This document shows positions 45,201 to 57,329 of a stretch of DNA of 64,000 nucleotides, one piece after another. Each line of letters begins with the position of its first letter. Position 1 is the stretch's first letter. The notes beneath the pieces were generated by a model. The model saw only the letters and a program-made list of their open reading frames with translations, made no database searches and was not told the DNA's origin. The DNA comes from Lepiota brunneoincarnata (taxonomy: Eukaryota; Basidiomycota; Agaricomycetes; Agaricales; Agaricaceae): contig JAEBUN010000003.1 of assembly GCA_023014365.1 (NCBI GenBank), forward strand, positions 620,001-684,000, written 5' to 3'. The translations under genes were made by a program, and so were the position numbers.

Positions 45201-46384
45201 CAAGTAATTAACAAGGAAATTAATCTAGGAGGCCTTCGGAAAGTATAAGAGCTACCAGACTGTTGTCGAGAAGAAAGACAGCAACAGTGCAAGCCCTAAG
45301 CGGCTCATATTTTTCCGAGGTGTGGTGGGTTAGATCAGCTCTGCACTGTTTACTAACTCTCGTCAGATGGTGTCTCTGAGGGAGAGTTCGCAAATGTACG
45401 CGATAAAGGTTTGTTACATGCTGCTATCACCACGCACATGTTTTACACTCCTCGATAGAACTCACAGCGATTAAGAGTACGTGCACATTGAATAGGTTTA
45501 ATCAAGTTTGAAACTCTGACCCTGTTTCAGATGCCTGCCGCGAGGCGAGGTTCAGCCCCAAGATTACGTTGATCGTCGTCGGAAAGCGGCACCATTACAG
45601 GTCCACCTCACCTTAATTCACACCCCAGGACCAGGATTGCTGACGTATCCCATCTAGGTTCTGCCCTCGGGACCCCAACGATAGGCTCCAAGCTGACCCA
45701 AAGAGTGGAAACTGCCCGGCGGGGATGGTAGTCGACCAGGTCATAACGCACCCAGTTGATTATGACTATTATCTGTTGAGCCATGGGGGCCTGATCGGGA
45801 CGAGCAGGCCTGCTCATTATACTGTAACTATTTGATCCTCAACCGAAGTGCTCTGTTGATTGATGATTATAACATGTTCTGTCATCTACAGGTAATCCAC
45901 GACGTGAGTCGCTCCTACTTCATGATCTGCGATGCCTAAAATCATTATGGACAAATACTGCAGGAGAACAATTTCAGGTACATGCACCATTTTCTGACCT
46001 ACCGTATTGGGCCAGTCCCTGACATTTGAACTCCAGCGCCGATAGTATTCAACATCTCTCTTTCGCGTTATGTCACATATTCGCTCGAGCTACACGGTCT
46101 GTCTCCATCCCGGCTCCCGTCTACTGTGCGTTCCTCGGGTACCTTTAACCTCATGACCCTCTCCCTCATTATTTGGGTAGATGCACATCTCGTGTGCAAG
46201 CGCGCTAAGAACCACTACGATCCGCGAACGGGTTCAGATACTGCCTCGGCTATCAGCGGGCTTCAGAGTCACCGAGAGAATTTCAAACCTTTGCACGCGA
46301 AACAAGCCGGGAATATGTACTTTATGGTGCGTATTGTCGTACGGAGCTTTATTTCGGGTAGACTCACCATCTTAATCGCAGTGA
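42204..46384 (+). CDS. Argonaute (RNA interference)
   Basis: This is the guide-RNA-binding slicer of gene silencing. The N-terminus is a Gly/Arg-rich RGG region (GGGGRGGEPFRGGRGRGRGA). N, linker and PAZ parts follow (KRPNYGTLSVRQLIVNVNAY, ELWRGYFQSVRPASGRLLIN). The MID has FVVILPN and GVPTQCMQASKC, then QYWNNVLLKINPKLGGVN. The PIWI tetrad looks intact: Asp in GADVMHP, Glu in the EGRKEEILDL finger region, Asp in FFRDGVSEGEF (split by an intron), and Asp/His in PAPVYCADAHLVCKRAKNHY. Other conserved pieces are LIVVGKRHHYR and YYLLSHGGLIGTSRPAHYTV. The C-terminus is AGNMYFM, with an intron directly before the TGA at 46382-46384. It is an AGO/Qde-2-type protein, not a Piwi. Confidence 0.9.
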
Positions 46385-46609
46385 CCGTCACTCGAAAACT
46401 GACGGCCTTAAGAATGGACTCAATTTGATCCTTAGTTCTTGTTCTGAATGAATCATTGCTCCCTCGCTATTTTTCGTCATGTTTTCACGCTTCTGAAGAT
46501 TGTTGTCATGCTCTGCTCTGCTCTGTACTTGTTTGATGTTGATACCCTGTAAAAAATGGACCAGTGTTTGCATCGCTCAGATAGGCAAATATCCCAAATA
46601 CACGAGAAC

Positions 46610-49516
46610 CTAAACCTCGTCTCTTAACCGCTCCAAAAACTTAACGATCTCGTTGGCGACACCCTCATCCTTCTTCCCTTCTGCACTCATGGAACCCAAG
46701 ATGTTATAAAAGGTCACAAATTCCCTCGCCTGTTCGAGTAATTTTCCGACCTTCGCTTTATCATTAGAGTGCGAGCTTGGGTCAGTGACAGGTGACATTG
46801 CCGCGAGAACTTCGGCACGGTTGAGTACGGAGTCGCGCATGAGGAGGCCAAAAAGGATGGCCAAGGTTCCTTGGATGAGAGATGCATCCGCCTCGGCTGC
46901 GGCGAGATCGGGGGGTGGTGACGGTGAAGGTTCTGACTTGAGGCGGATATTCCTACCTCTGCCATTGATTATATTCATGCTGCGGTTGAGCGATGGATGG
47001 GACTGCCCCTGGTAGATTTTGACGAGGAGTTGGAGGACACTCATGGCGTCTGGACAGTGACATGTCTGGGCACACGCCTTGTTCTCTGGTGAACATGATA
47101 GCGAGAACTCTACGAGTCAAATGAGTGAGCGTTCCAAAACATTCGGACAAGGAACCTACTATTCCGTCTCAAGATATCCTTGAACCCGGGTATCATTTGA
47201 ACGAGATTGGTGAGCAAACCGAGAGCCAGGCATAGCCTATCCATAGTATGATTTGATTTGGACAGGCTCATCGTGCTTTCATCATCAGAATGTTCGTCAT
47301 CCACCTTGACCTCCGACTTAGGCTCTTCCTGGTGGTCACTTTGATAACCCTGAGGTCGAAGACCCGAGGTAGCAAGTAACTGGGCCAGGAAACTAACAGT
47401 ATAATCGTTATCAAGAACCTTCTTGGCCCAGTCTGCATCTCCGTTGGTCAGATTCACAAGAACTCGTAAAGGTATTTCGAGACATTCTCGCACTAGAGGT
47501 ATGTCAGCAAGCGATCGAGAAAGAACGGACATATGAGTTACCTGCATCAGTATCTTCTACCTTGGACTTGATTTGGGCGCATGCAGCGACCGCTATGAGC
47601 CCATCAATGAGCCAACTATTTCGTGCAGACACGATTACTTCCAGGTTCTGGTGTTCAACGGTTTCCCCGCTCGATGTACCCCATTGACCGAGCAAGTACA
47701 TGTCGAGAAGACGTAGATGGTTGCGGATACACTCGTACTGCAGTTCCCTATCCTCTTCCGATGGATAGCTGCCGTCGAAGGGACAATTTGAGGAGAAAGA
47801 GGTCTTGATGACACCTCGCAAGGAGGAGAGAAGGCCGGGCAATTGCCGCGGCGGTATGAGGGCAGGTGGAAGAGATCGCAGGGCGTGGGTCACTAAGAGT
47901 ACGGTGGTGATCTGGTGAGAGATGAGACTTTCCCAGTATAAAATCAAAGGCAAATTCATACTGGGGTATCTTCAGGGAAAAGACCAGATTTATTAGATAT
48001 AGTAGAATGAATGCTCAATAACTGGTATCCAAAATTTAGACAAGATCCACTACAACGTCAGGGCGACTTACCATAACCTTATCCTTCTTGCTCAAGCTAA
48101 CTTGCTTAAGCTCAGAGTCTGTAGCCGAATGGCTTGGTAAGACAATGGCGAGAGGGTCGACATCCGCGAAGCTCCTGAGAATAAAAAATAGAGTATCGAC
48201 AAGGTGTTCCAAATCCGGGTATCGCATTTTCTCCTTTCCCTTTTGTCTAGTCGAGGGTTCTGTTTCAATGGAACCGATGGGATATTCTTGACGGGCCAAC
48301 TCGGCTAGCGTCTCTGGATCCTGTGCAACCAACGATGCCAGGAAAGCCAGGAGAATATCCAAGATCTGTGGATAGGTGTCAGTACCTGATCGAAACCCTC
48401 GAAGCTCCGCGCACCTTGTCCACACCCCCACCCGCCCCAGCCTGAATGAAGACATCCCAAGTTTTATGATAGAAATCGGCTGCCTTGGCTTTCTGAGCAA
48501 ACTCCTCATCACAGAGCTTGGTGGTTATCTCCAAGGCACTGAGGGTGGAGTGAAGCACAAATACCGAATAATGGACTGATCGCTTACCTGGACCTCTTAA
48601 GACTGCTGCTATTCAATGGTTCCATTCCCTCGAATAAAAACCCCACTTCATCTAAGAACCTCCTGGACTCGCCCTTACTCCTCAATTCCGTTATGCTCTT
48701 CAGGGGATTCATCATCCCAGGTGCCAGATAAACTGCTGGAGCCTTTGCCTTGCTCCTGCCCTTGCCCTTGCGAGAAGGAGAAGTGGTGTTAGAGTTGGAT
48801 TTAGACCCCAAATTGGATGATGATCTAGACGGCACCCCAGGATCATCTTCCGAATTATCGACCCCCCAACGCAAGCGGAGAGATGAATACGACTCGCGTT
48901 CAAAGAACTCATCCTCCTCTCTCTCAATTCCCCGAAGCGCATCTGGGTCGAGGTCACTTATAGGAAGTGAGATGAGGAATGAGCGAGATTGTCCGGCATA
49001 GGTTCGCTTAACCTTGGGAGTGGAAGCGGATGTTGGGATGGGGGGTCTGGATTCCTTTCGTTCTTGATCAGAAGCAGGAAGAGCCTTTGAAGGAGACAAT
49101 GGCAGGATAGGTAGAGAAGGCGTCCGAGCTGCTGCGCTTCCACTCGTCGAGGGATGACTTTCGATGGACGATTCTGTTTTCGACCGACCAAGCATTCGTT
49201 TCGCGAGCTTGGTAGGAGTGCCAGTGGGTGTAGGTGCTGGTACGGAGTGCGAAGACACTGCAAAATCGATGTGTGATACGAGGGTGAGTGGAGGCGACGA
49301 TTGAGATGGGAGCTTCATGTTGAGCATCCGGGCCACCCTGGGATTTGAGGGTGCGTCGTCGTCGTCCAGCGATGGCTCTCGTTGGTCATGGCGTGGGGGC
49401 GTCAGCCTAGGCCGCTTCTTTGTAATTTCTGGCAGAGCAACATCGTCGTCGAGAGGCGATGTTTTCCGTTTTGCTGTGGCCTTTTTGCCGTATATCTTTG
49501 AGACCGTAGTCGGCAT
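46610..49516 (-). CDS. WAPL: WAPL-domain cohesin release factor
   Basis: Wapl opens the cohesin ring and removes it from chromatin. ATG 49514-49516 begins MPTTVSKIYGKKATAKRKTS. A long Ser/Pro-rich disordered N-terminal region follows, and then the helical WAPL repeat domain across several exons. It includes SITELRSKGESRRFLDEVGF, ILDILLAFLASLVAQDPETL, LEHLVDTLFFILRSFADVDP, NLPLILYWESLISHQITTVL and RECLEIPLRVLVNLTNGDAD. It also includes DRLCLALGLLTNLVQMIPGF and the closing ILFGLLMRDSVLNRAEVLAA...FVTFYNIL. The NGDADWA and LALGLLTNLV motifs are typical of Wapl. The gene is head-to-head with BIR1. Confidence 0.88.
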
Positions 49517-49624
49517 GTAAGTTCATAAGCATATGTGCTGAACAGGTTTGGTCAAGTGACACAACGCGTGATCGACGCGACTCGAACGTCACGCTGATCT
49601 GCTCATCTCTTCCTCAACAGCACA
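49517..49624. promoter_or_regulatory. Shared 108-bp divergent promoter between WAPL and BIR1
   Basis: Only 108 bp separate the two start codons on opposite strands, so both genes must share regulatory DNA. The stretch contains acgcgtgatcgacgcgac (ACGCGT at 49563-49568), a match to the MluI cell-cycle box (ACGCGT) bound by MBF in yeasts. Co-regulation at G1/S is inferred. Confidence 0.55.
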
Positions 49625-51970
49625 ATGGAATGCCTCCGGAACCGCCTCGAGTCCTTCTCCAAACCAGTCCGCGTACAAACCTCTTCAAAGGCTGGTGCAA
49701 GCAAGAGTGTCAAATGGCCTCACCCTGATGATTTTCTTGCCAACCCAACCAGTCTAGCAGAGGCTGGCTTCTACTTCAACCCGAGTTATGAGGATCGGGA
49801 CAACGTAACCTGCTTTACCTGCGACAAACAGCTCAGCGAGTGGGAGGCGGAGGACGACCCTTTTGATATCCACTGGTCAAAGTGCGCAAAGGTCTGCTGC
49901 TGGGCTGTCGTGCGATGTGGCCTCAGGCAAGACCTGGATAGTCGTGGGCGGTGAGTTGAACCTGCACATACGAATTAATCGAGTTGGCAGCTCTTATCTT
50001 TGTTAGGTTCGCGTTTCCGGAGAGGAACCGATTGCCAAACTCTAAATCCATGGAGAAGGCGAGGCTGCAAACATATACCGCAGGTGACGGCTGGATGCAT
50101 GACAACACGAAAAATCATGGTGCTAACTCAAAAAAGGTCTGTTTCGACTGGCGCCGCCCCTAGTCTATCTTATCTTCGAATAGATGGCCAAAGCAGGATT
50201 TGTTTTCACCCCGGAACACAAGGGAGACGATCTTGCGACATGTCTTTATTGTGGAATATGCCTGAGTTCCTGGGATACCGAAGATGATCCCTTGTACGAC
50301 TACTCGTTTATTTTCGTTTACGGTTCTAATAACGGACTTCTAGGGAACACCACAGAAAACGAAAGGGCGACGAATGCCCCTTCTTTAATTCACCTACAGC
50401 TGCAGGGAGTATAACCAAGGGGCGATCAGCTTCCGGTGCCTCAAAACCAAGCTCCCGGGCTTCTACTGCACCCGCGCGCTCACATACACGTGGCCGGAGC
50501 CGTTCTGGCATGCAGGACGTCGTTGAACAGCAGGAGGAGCCAACCACGACTGCTCGCAGACCTTTACGCGCGCGCAAGACAGTGGCTCCCGTAGAGGAAG
50601 GGGAAGCTCCAGCAGGACCGACGAAACCTGGCAAGCCCCGCTCGGTTAGTAGGGCCGCAAGAAAACCCTCACGATCACAGAAAATGGTGGTGCCAGTGGA
50701 AGAGGCTCAGTCCGAGGCTGAGCCTGGAGAGATTGAAACACTACCAGTTGCCGCCAAAATCAATCCTTCCAGGAAATCTTCACGCTCACGGAAGACAATT
50801 CCGCTTGTGGAAGAAGAAGAGGAGCCTCAGCAGACTGAGCTCGGATCTCAGGACAGCGACCCACCCGAAGTGCTCATTAAACCTATAGTATCCAAGAAGT
50901 CATCCCGATCACGAAAAACCGTCGCACCTTCTGCTGAAGTAGAAGAATCCCGACAGCAAACCCGAAAGCCTAAGCCCAGGTCCAAATCTGGGGCGCGGAA
51001 AACCCAACCTGCGCCTTCGCCCTCATCTCCACTAGCACAGGTCATAGACGCAGATGAGGAAGAGATGGATGAATTGGTGTTGACAAAGAAACCCCCCAAG
51101 TCGAAAAAAGCGGCTGCCAAACTACCTACTGATGAAGAAACGGAGGAGCTGGTTGTTCCGAAGAAGAAAGGCACCAGATCCAAGAAAGTAGTCGCCAAAA
51201 CCGTCGAAGAGAATCTCAATACAAATGATGGGGAAGATGAGCCGACAATGAACACCAAGGCGCAAAATGCGCCTAACCTCCTTTCCGAGACACCTGAACC
51301 GAATGTAGAAGCAGCCTCACCAGCGAAGCAGCCCGTCAAACAAGAGTTGGCCGCTAGACAAGGGCACGTGGAAGCGGATGTAGAAGAGGTACCGAAGAAG
51401 GGCTCCGAGGCGAAGAGGGCGACTGCTCAACGTATCAAGCAAACTCCAAAGCCGGAATACGTGGAATTATCAGAGCATCAAATAGAACCAGAGGTGCCCC
51501 AACCCCCCGAGATCGGGATCGACGAGCTAGTGCCTATCTCTGCTACCTTGGCGCCCGTGCCCTCAGCGATCCCCCAGCTATCCCAAGAAGCTTGTCCTCC
51601 CACACGATCTAGTACCCCCCGCCGCCCTCAGGCTGAACCAACGGGACTCGGGCAGTCGCCCCCAGTTCGTAGTCCACAAACACCAGCGCATAAAGCCCCC
51701 GAAGCCGTACCTACGCCCATACCTCCGGAAGCAGAATCAAATCCGCAGCCAGCACAAGAGCCCATTATCGAGTTCACACCATGCCTATCGAAGTTGCCGT
51801 TCATTCCTCTGCATTCGCTGTCGGAAGCAGAGCTGGATATGACAGTAGAGGAATGGATTCGGTACCAGATAGAGGTAGAGTATGATAAATTCAAAAGAGA
51901 TGGAGAGAGGGAATTATTGAGGTTCAGACAGAGGGCAGAGGAGGTTAGGAAGATTATTGAGAGACTTTAG
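49625..51970 (+). CDS. BIR1: BIR-domain protein, survivin/Bir1 homologue
   Basis: BIR1 is the chromosomal passenger complex subunit that targets Aurora B to centromeres. ATG 49625. BIR1 reads HPDDFLANPTSLAEAGFYFN, VTCFTCDKQLSEWEAEDDPF and HWSKCAK. BIR2 reads MAKAGFVFTPEHKGDDLATC, LYCGICLSSWDTEDDPL and, after an intron, EHHRKRKGDECPFF; the zinc ligands CxxC...H...C are complete. Long basic/acidic low-complexity repeats (SRKSSRSRKT and similar) follow, with several copies of the SR/KT basic motif. The C-terminal helical region FTPCLSKLPFIPLHSLSEAE and VEEWIRYQIEVEYDKFKRDG probably binds borealin/INCENP partners. Two BIRs plus a long tail match S. pombe Bir1 rather than short animal survivin. 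Confidence 0.88.
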
Positions 51971-53344
51971 TCAACTTGGACAGAGTAGCTGTAGTTCATT
52001 TGTATTGCATACCCATCGCTTTGCTCCTAATCCGTTCCTTTCACTTGTTGCAGAATTTAGGCTCTAGCAACCCGATTATTTCGGATTTGGATGTTTGACT
52101 GCCGGTCAACTTATCTTGAGGAGATATTCTAGCCAAGATCCCGGTCATGACTTGCATAGATGGACCCTGCAATCAGGTCCTCCCAGTACGTTATCAAGGG
52201 CGCACTGGGAAGCGTCCTTTTTGAAAACCCCTGGATAATTGGCTTTCCTTTCTTTTGCGATATGCATCACCGGCGAGTTTCTCACCGGGCGCAAGCGCAG
52301 ATTTACCTGGGAAACAAACCAGCTTGGGGGTGCGTAAGGCATGGGCTCCAAAGATTTCAATTCCCATCAGATCCTTGTCACAAGACATCTTCGGAAATAC
52401 ATAGTGCCTCGGGCTGATGAGAGCTGCGGGCCCATATGAGCCAAGAACGTGAACAAGAGTGGCATCCCCGTTCTGTTCACAGGAGAATTCTCAACTCGGT
52501 TTTGCGCTTTGATCGCACATTCCTTGCTTGTGCGTCATTCGGGTAGCAGAATGGAGAAGGGGGGCTGTTGATTGTGAAATAGGGCTTGTTGTGGTGTCAC
52601 AGGACCGATGTGATCTTTCGCCTCCTTTACATTAACATTCATTGCCACTGTAATCCACTATGAGAGGTCATTGGATACGAATAAGTATCAAGTACGACGG
52701 GTCCGCACCCTCTGAACGCTGATTAGTCTTTCCCGGTTAAGAGCTCGGGCTCTTTTTGTCTTGCTCGGAGGCCTCGAACCGATGCGGCTACCACCCGATA
52801 AGATAACCAGCCCTCCGTTCCTAACATAATGGTATTCTGGTCGAGACCTGCTGAGTCTCACCCCCTGCGTGTAACATAAGCTTGACCACTCCCAAGGGAT
52901 TTTTTAGACATTCCCAGACAGAGAACCACGGCAATTTTCTCAAGAGAGTGGACCGGCAGACACCGGCCTGGACAGAAAGTGCGATTCCGTCGAAAGAGCC
53001 AGCGCTCAAACTTGCATCGACCCGATTTGGCATCTGCCACGCTATTCAACTGGGTTTCCGTTGATTTCGTGTCTATGTCGCGCCCTATGATACCCGACAT
53101 AAATGGGTAGTGGAATCAATTCATTTCCGTACAACGCCCGTGGCCTGAGACGTTGTCCCAACACACTACCCCGAAATCGAAAGGCAAGTATGAGAATCCC
53201 GGGGTCATGAGCTCAAGCACGTAGGTCACGACTCAGCAAAGTTCTACCGTTTTTTCGTTCTTAACCCCGGAATAGGGAGGGTCCATCCTCGTGGCAATGA
53301 TGATCTACGTTGCTGGAGGACCACCCTACAGTGCGTAATATATA
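51971..53344. other. Intergenic, about 1.4 kb, no gene recognised
   Basis: Only overlapping short frames on both strands (52145-52417, 52821-53100) with no domain. Confidence 0.4.
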
Positions 53345-55106
53345 ATGGGCTTGTACTCCTTCGACTCGGCCCGACTACCAAGCCCCCCCCCTCCCTTATT
53401 CGCTGTCGAACCTCCCCTCCCTGTGCGCTTGGTCGCTGGCGACTGGATGGCCCCTCCCCTGCCTCTTGACATCCTTCCCATTATTCTCTCCTATTTGACG
53501 ATACCCGATATTCTTCGAATTAGATTGGTGAGTGGGCAAGTGACATGTGAAGTGTTGGATATTGATCCTGATGGCATACCCCGCGTACTAGGTCTGCAAA
53601 GACTTTTTCTACACCACCAAAACACATGCGCTGTGGCACACCTACATCCGCCAAGCATCTCCTTCAAAACAATATCCCACTTCCCAGGTTATGCGATCGA
53701 CCCCTCGAGACGCTTGATGCTGAAGAACTAGAGTCACTCACTTTCAAAGCCGAGGAGTACAGGCGGAATTGGACTTCACCAGAGCCTACAGCGACCGACC
53801 GCGCCGATTTGGTCGCCGTTCCCAGACTCACGTATCATCGCACTCCACTTTTTCTCGAGAGGCCAAGACCAATGGCTGCTATCTCTGGCCATGACGCGGA
53901 ACAATGGCCTCCGCGCCTTCACGTTTCAGTGTTGGGATCTCAAGCAGAACCCACCTGTGTGCATTGCCCGTCGAATATTCCACCACTTCAATGGAATAGC
54001 TTTCAACAAGCTGTCGACGGGCAGAGCAGTCGTCGCGGTTAAATCTCCAGGGTGCGTTGGATTCTTTCCATCGTGTTGCCTCGGTGCTTTAACATGCTAC
54101 GGCGTGCCGCACAGGATCTGTTTGATAGACATTAACCCGGCAGCAGGGGGTACACCTCCGCTTGCTTGCGTTAACGTGGCGAGCATTGAGGATAGGGCTC
54201 CTCGGTGCATGTTCCTGATCGGAGATCGGGTATTGACACAGAATGATCTGGGACGGTCCTTTTTGTATCATTTTGAGCGGCCACAGATGCGGGTAGAGTT
54301 GGTTGATCCTGGAGGAAGCATCCAGGTATGAATCCATTAGCGGCTTTCGTTCCGGGACTCGCTTGTTGATGAGTTAACACACACATAAGCCTGAGAGGGT
54401 CCTGGACGTTCTCGTGGCCGATGATTGGATAATTCTCGCTAGAGCCACGACTCTAGAACTATACGCGCTACCTACAATGATAGTGTGCAACGCGCAGATG
54501 GAGCCTCTTGTGAAGTACAAGTGGCAATGGAAGGTGGACACAATATCATTGGCCCTACCCATAAGTAATTTCGGCGGGCCAGTCAAACCTGTCCAGATTG
54601 CTTTACGATATGGAAGCATTCATCCTTGGGTAAGTCACGTCGCGCTCCGATTGACTCTCAGTAACGCCTAACTTGTGGGGTCCCAGCCCGTCAACTTGAT
54701 TCATCGTTACGTACTTCATCCGAGCAATTCCTTTGATCCAAGACAGCCGGCGACCAGAGAAAACCACCCCTATCGTTTCCCTCCAGTTGCCATCCTAATG
54801 ATCGGCTCACCCATCCGGCTTATGGCAACATATGATATGACTATTGGCTCTCATGGAACGATTGTATACATCGACAGCCATACGGAAAGTTATTTTGGAC
54901 ATGGCGATTATGGCCAGCGATTGGCGGGCAATAGGACGAGTGAACAGCCAGAAAGTAGAAGGGACTTGGCTTCAGTGGCACAAGCGACATCTGTGTACAC
55001 TACTAGCGAACGAGATGACTGGACGAGGGTCGCACTGAACGAGACGGAAGGAAAGGTGGCTATTGGCTATGTGGATGGGCGAATATCCATTTTTGATTAC
55101 GCATGA
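53345..55106 (+). CDS. F-box protein with beta-propeller-like C-terminal part
   Basis: The F-box is PLPLDILPIILSYLTIPDIL, then RIRLV; an intron begins right after it and leads to VCKDFFYTTKTHALWHTYIR. This is the substrate-adaptor layout of SCF ubiquitin ligases. The remainder is beta-rich: SRIIALHFFSRGQDQWLLSL, FTFQCWDLKQNPPVCIARR, ADDWIILARATTLELYALPT, KPVQIALRYGSIHPW, AILMIGSPIRLMATYDMT and VAIGYVDGRISIFDYA. Two frame changes are needed to join these pieces (about 53640-53660 and 53775-53810). One of them could be an unusual intron (53632-53688). Either sequence errors or early decay are possible. Confidence 0.72.
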
Positions 55107-55202
55107 ACTTTGTTGGGACTTAAGGATTCATTGGTTGTAGAATATCGTTGCGAGTTTTTAAGCTGCTAACAAATACACGGATAATTATTCATCGCACCAA
55201 GT

Positions 55203-56676
55203 TCATGGTGTTGCGATGAGAACCTGATGCGCGATTTGAGTAGCTCTAATGGGAGTGCAAGCCATCTGGACGCGACTTACGGCTGAAGGGGTCAAGCCTA
55301 GATCTCTAAGGGACTTCGAGAAATCGTCTTGTGTAAATGTTTTTCTGAAACAGCATGTGTTCAAGTGGTTACTGTGTGCCAAGGGAGGAAGGGCGTACCT
55401 CGGGAAATGTTGGGCTAGTGTTACAGTCTCGACGTCGACTGCTAGATTTTGTCCGGCAAGGTATTCTGCGACTTCACGCAGGGCTGAGAAAGGCGTGAGG
55501 ATTTGGAGGAGATAAATCAACGCTTCCGGGAGAAGCACTCACACGCATCACTGGACAGGGTCGTCGTGTATGGTAACCCTCCGGTCGACATACGGATTTG
55601 TAGTCGAGTTTGTGCCGCAGGAAGTGCTGATAGCCACTGCGGCGGGTTTAGGGAACACTGACAGGAGTGGTGGGACCAGGTGGGGCATGGCCTTCTCGGA
55701 GTGCCTTTTCCATCGCTGCTTTTTCGGCGCGAGCTTTCTTGTCCGCTTCAATTTGGGCCTTGACGGCTGCTCTAGCACGAGCGTCCTCGAGTTTCTCTGG
55801 GTGTTAAGTATTGGTAGGGGAGACTGGGAGCGGAATTTTGGGCTCGCACCTCGCTTCTTGGCCTCCGCCTCCTTTTGTGCTTCTTTGAGCTGAAGGTCTT
55901 CTCTAATTTGGTTCAGGTCCTGAGCCTAAAGTCAGGGAGGACTCAGTATATAGAGATAGTTGACGCTAACTTTGCCAGCCTTTCGTCGTATTGCCTCGTT
56001 GGCTTTCGCTTCTTTGGCCTCCTCTTCCGCTCTCCTTGCGCGCTTCTCACTCATTTTCCCCTTGAGCTCGGCCAGTTTCTGCTTCCTTTCTTCTTCTGTC
56101 AGGGGCTTGATCTGCAAGAGTTAAGTAGCGTAAGTAGGGGGATAAAGTACCGGGTCAAACTAGTTGGCCTGACCTCTTCCGTTGACTCTTCGAACTGGTC
56201 ATGTCCACTTTTCTCTGCGTGGTAGTTGGCTAGTGCAGTGTTTTTGAAGGTCTTGCCACACTCGGAGCATTTAATGCTCTGATTTACGGTGGTAAGATTG
56301 GGTTAATCGCCTGAGAGAATGTAAAAGTGGCGGACCTTGGCCTCGGCAGCGGCAGCGGCACCCGTCATCCCAAGGCTCCGTAATGTCTCGAGATCCTCAT
56401 CTTCGTCTTCATCCATCGGCTGTCGACTGGGTTCGCTACTGGTACCGGAAGACACGGCGCTTATATCCGGGACAGGTTTTCCTTCATTTTCGAGGATATG
56501 GTCCATCGCAGGTTGTAAACCTCGATTTCCTGTTGCCTTGAGAGCCCCTGTGTCCATGTACCACACATGTGGGGGTTTGCGTCAGTCTGTGGTTAAGGAA
56601 GTGTTAAGGGGGGCAAACATTCGACTCTGGCCTGGTCAAAACCCATGCCAACGAGGGTTTCCTTGTCGGATGGCAT
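55203..56676 (-). CDS. UBA-C2H2-UBX domain protein (UBXN1-like, Cdc48/p97 adaptor)
   Basis: ATG 56674-56676 begins MPSDKETLVGMGFDQARVE. After an intron come ALKATGNRGLQPAMDHILEN and EGKPVPD, a complete UBA domain (ubiquitin binding). An acidic linker follows, then a C2H2 zinc finger, CSECGKTFKNTALANYHAEK, SGH. A charged coiled coil follows (PLTEEERKQKLAELKGKMSE...). The C-terminal UBX domain (QTRLQIRMSTGGLPYTTTLS, PLREVAEYLAGQNLAVDVET, FTQDDFSKSLRDLGLTPSAV) is the site that binds Cdc48. The stop is TGA at 55203-55205 after LIATP. Joining the linker to the UBX requires either a 26-nt intron (55637-55662) or a frame change. Confidence 0.85.
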
Positions 56677-57329
56677 AATTTTGAATTCGGGATAATCTGG
56701 AGCGTTAATGAGATGGGGACCACAATCCGCTGATCTCCATATTGTCACGTTATCATCCTTACCTGGCGCCACCTTTTACGGCGGGATACCGGCGCTCTGA
56801 ACTTACCGGCAGATGTCCCTCTTTATTCAATAGGCAGCAGTGACCATACGGGCAAAGGGTGCCAATGGATCTTTCTGATAATCACTCTCTCGAATAGTGC
56901 ACGGACAGCCTTGTCCGTTGTCATGATCTATCTGATAGCGATGCGCAAGGCTGGTTCAGAATGCCGCGTCCAGTGCTTCCATACACAGGTTGTCTCGGAC
57001 TGCATCGATGTAGTGATTTTCAGTTCCCACGTAGGACGGTTAAATTTATTTACCTTTGATTCTGTGGCTACAGTGTCTCCAAAATAGGCGCCTAGCGCTC
57101 GCTGTATCCATTTCAGGCAGGTGGCCAATTGCAGCAAGCGTTGCATATGATCTCCTTGCACTGCTCCTGCTGACTATCACTTTCACCTCACCTTCTCTTC
57201 CTCGCATACTGACGCCACCTGGGACATATCATCGAAACTAACAGTTCAGTCTCACTGGCACATCAACCCCACTCCTCCGACAGTGCTTCTAGGCCCAGAC
57301 CATCCTGAGTGATTCCGCAGGCCGTGATC
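56677..57329. promoter_or_regulatory. Divergent intergenic region between UBX and RhoGEF genes
   Basis: 650 bp separate divergent starts. No gene or specific site is claimed. Confidence 0.35.

Noticed and set aside
50848..51339. 163-codon minus-strand frame inside BIR1
   Set aside because: Ser/Phe-rich mirror of the low-complexity basic/acidic region of BIR1.
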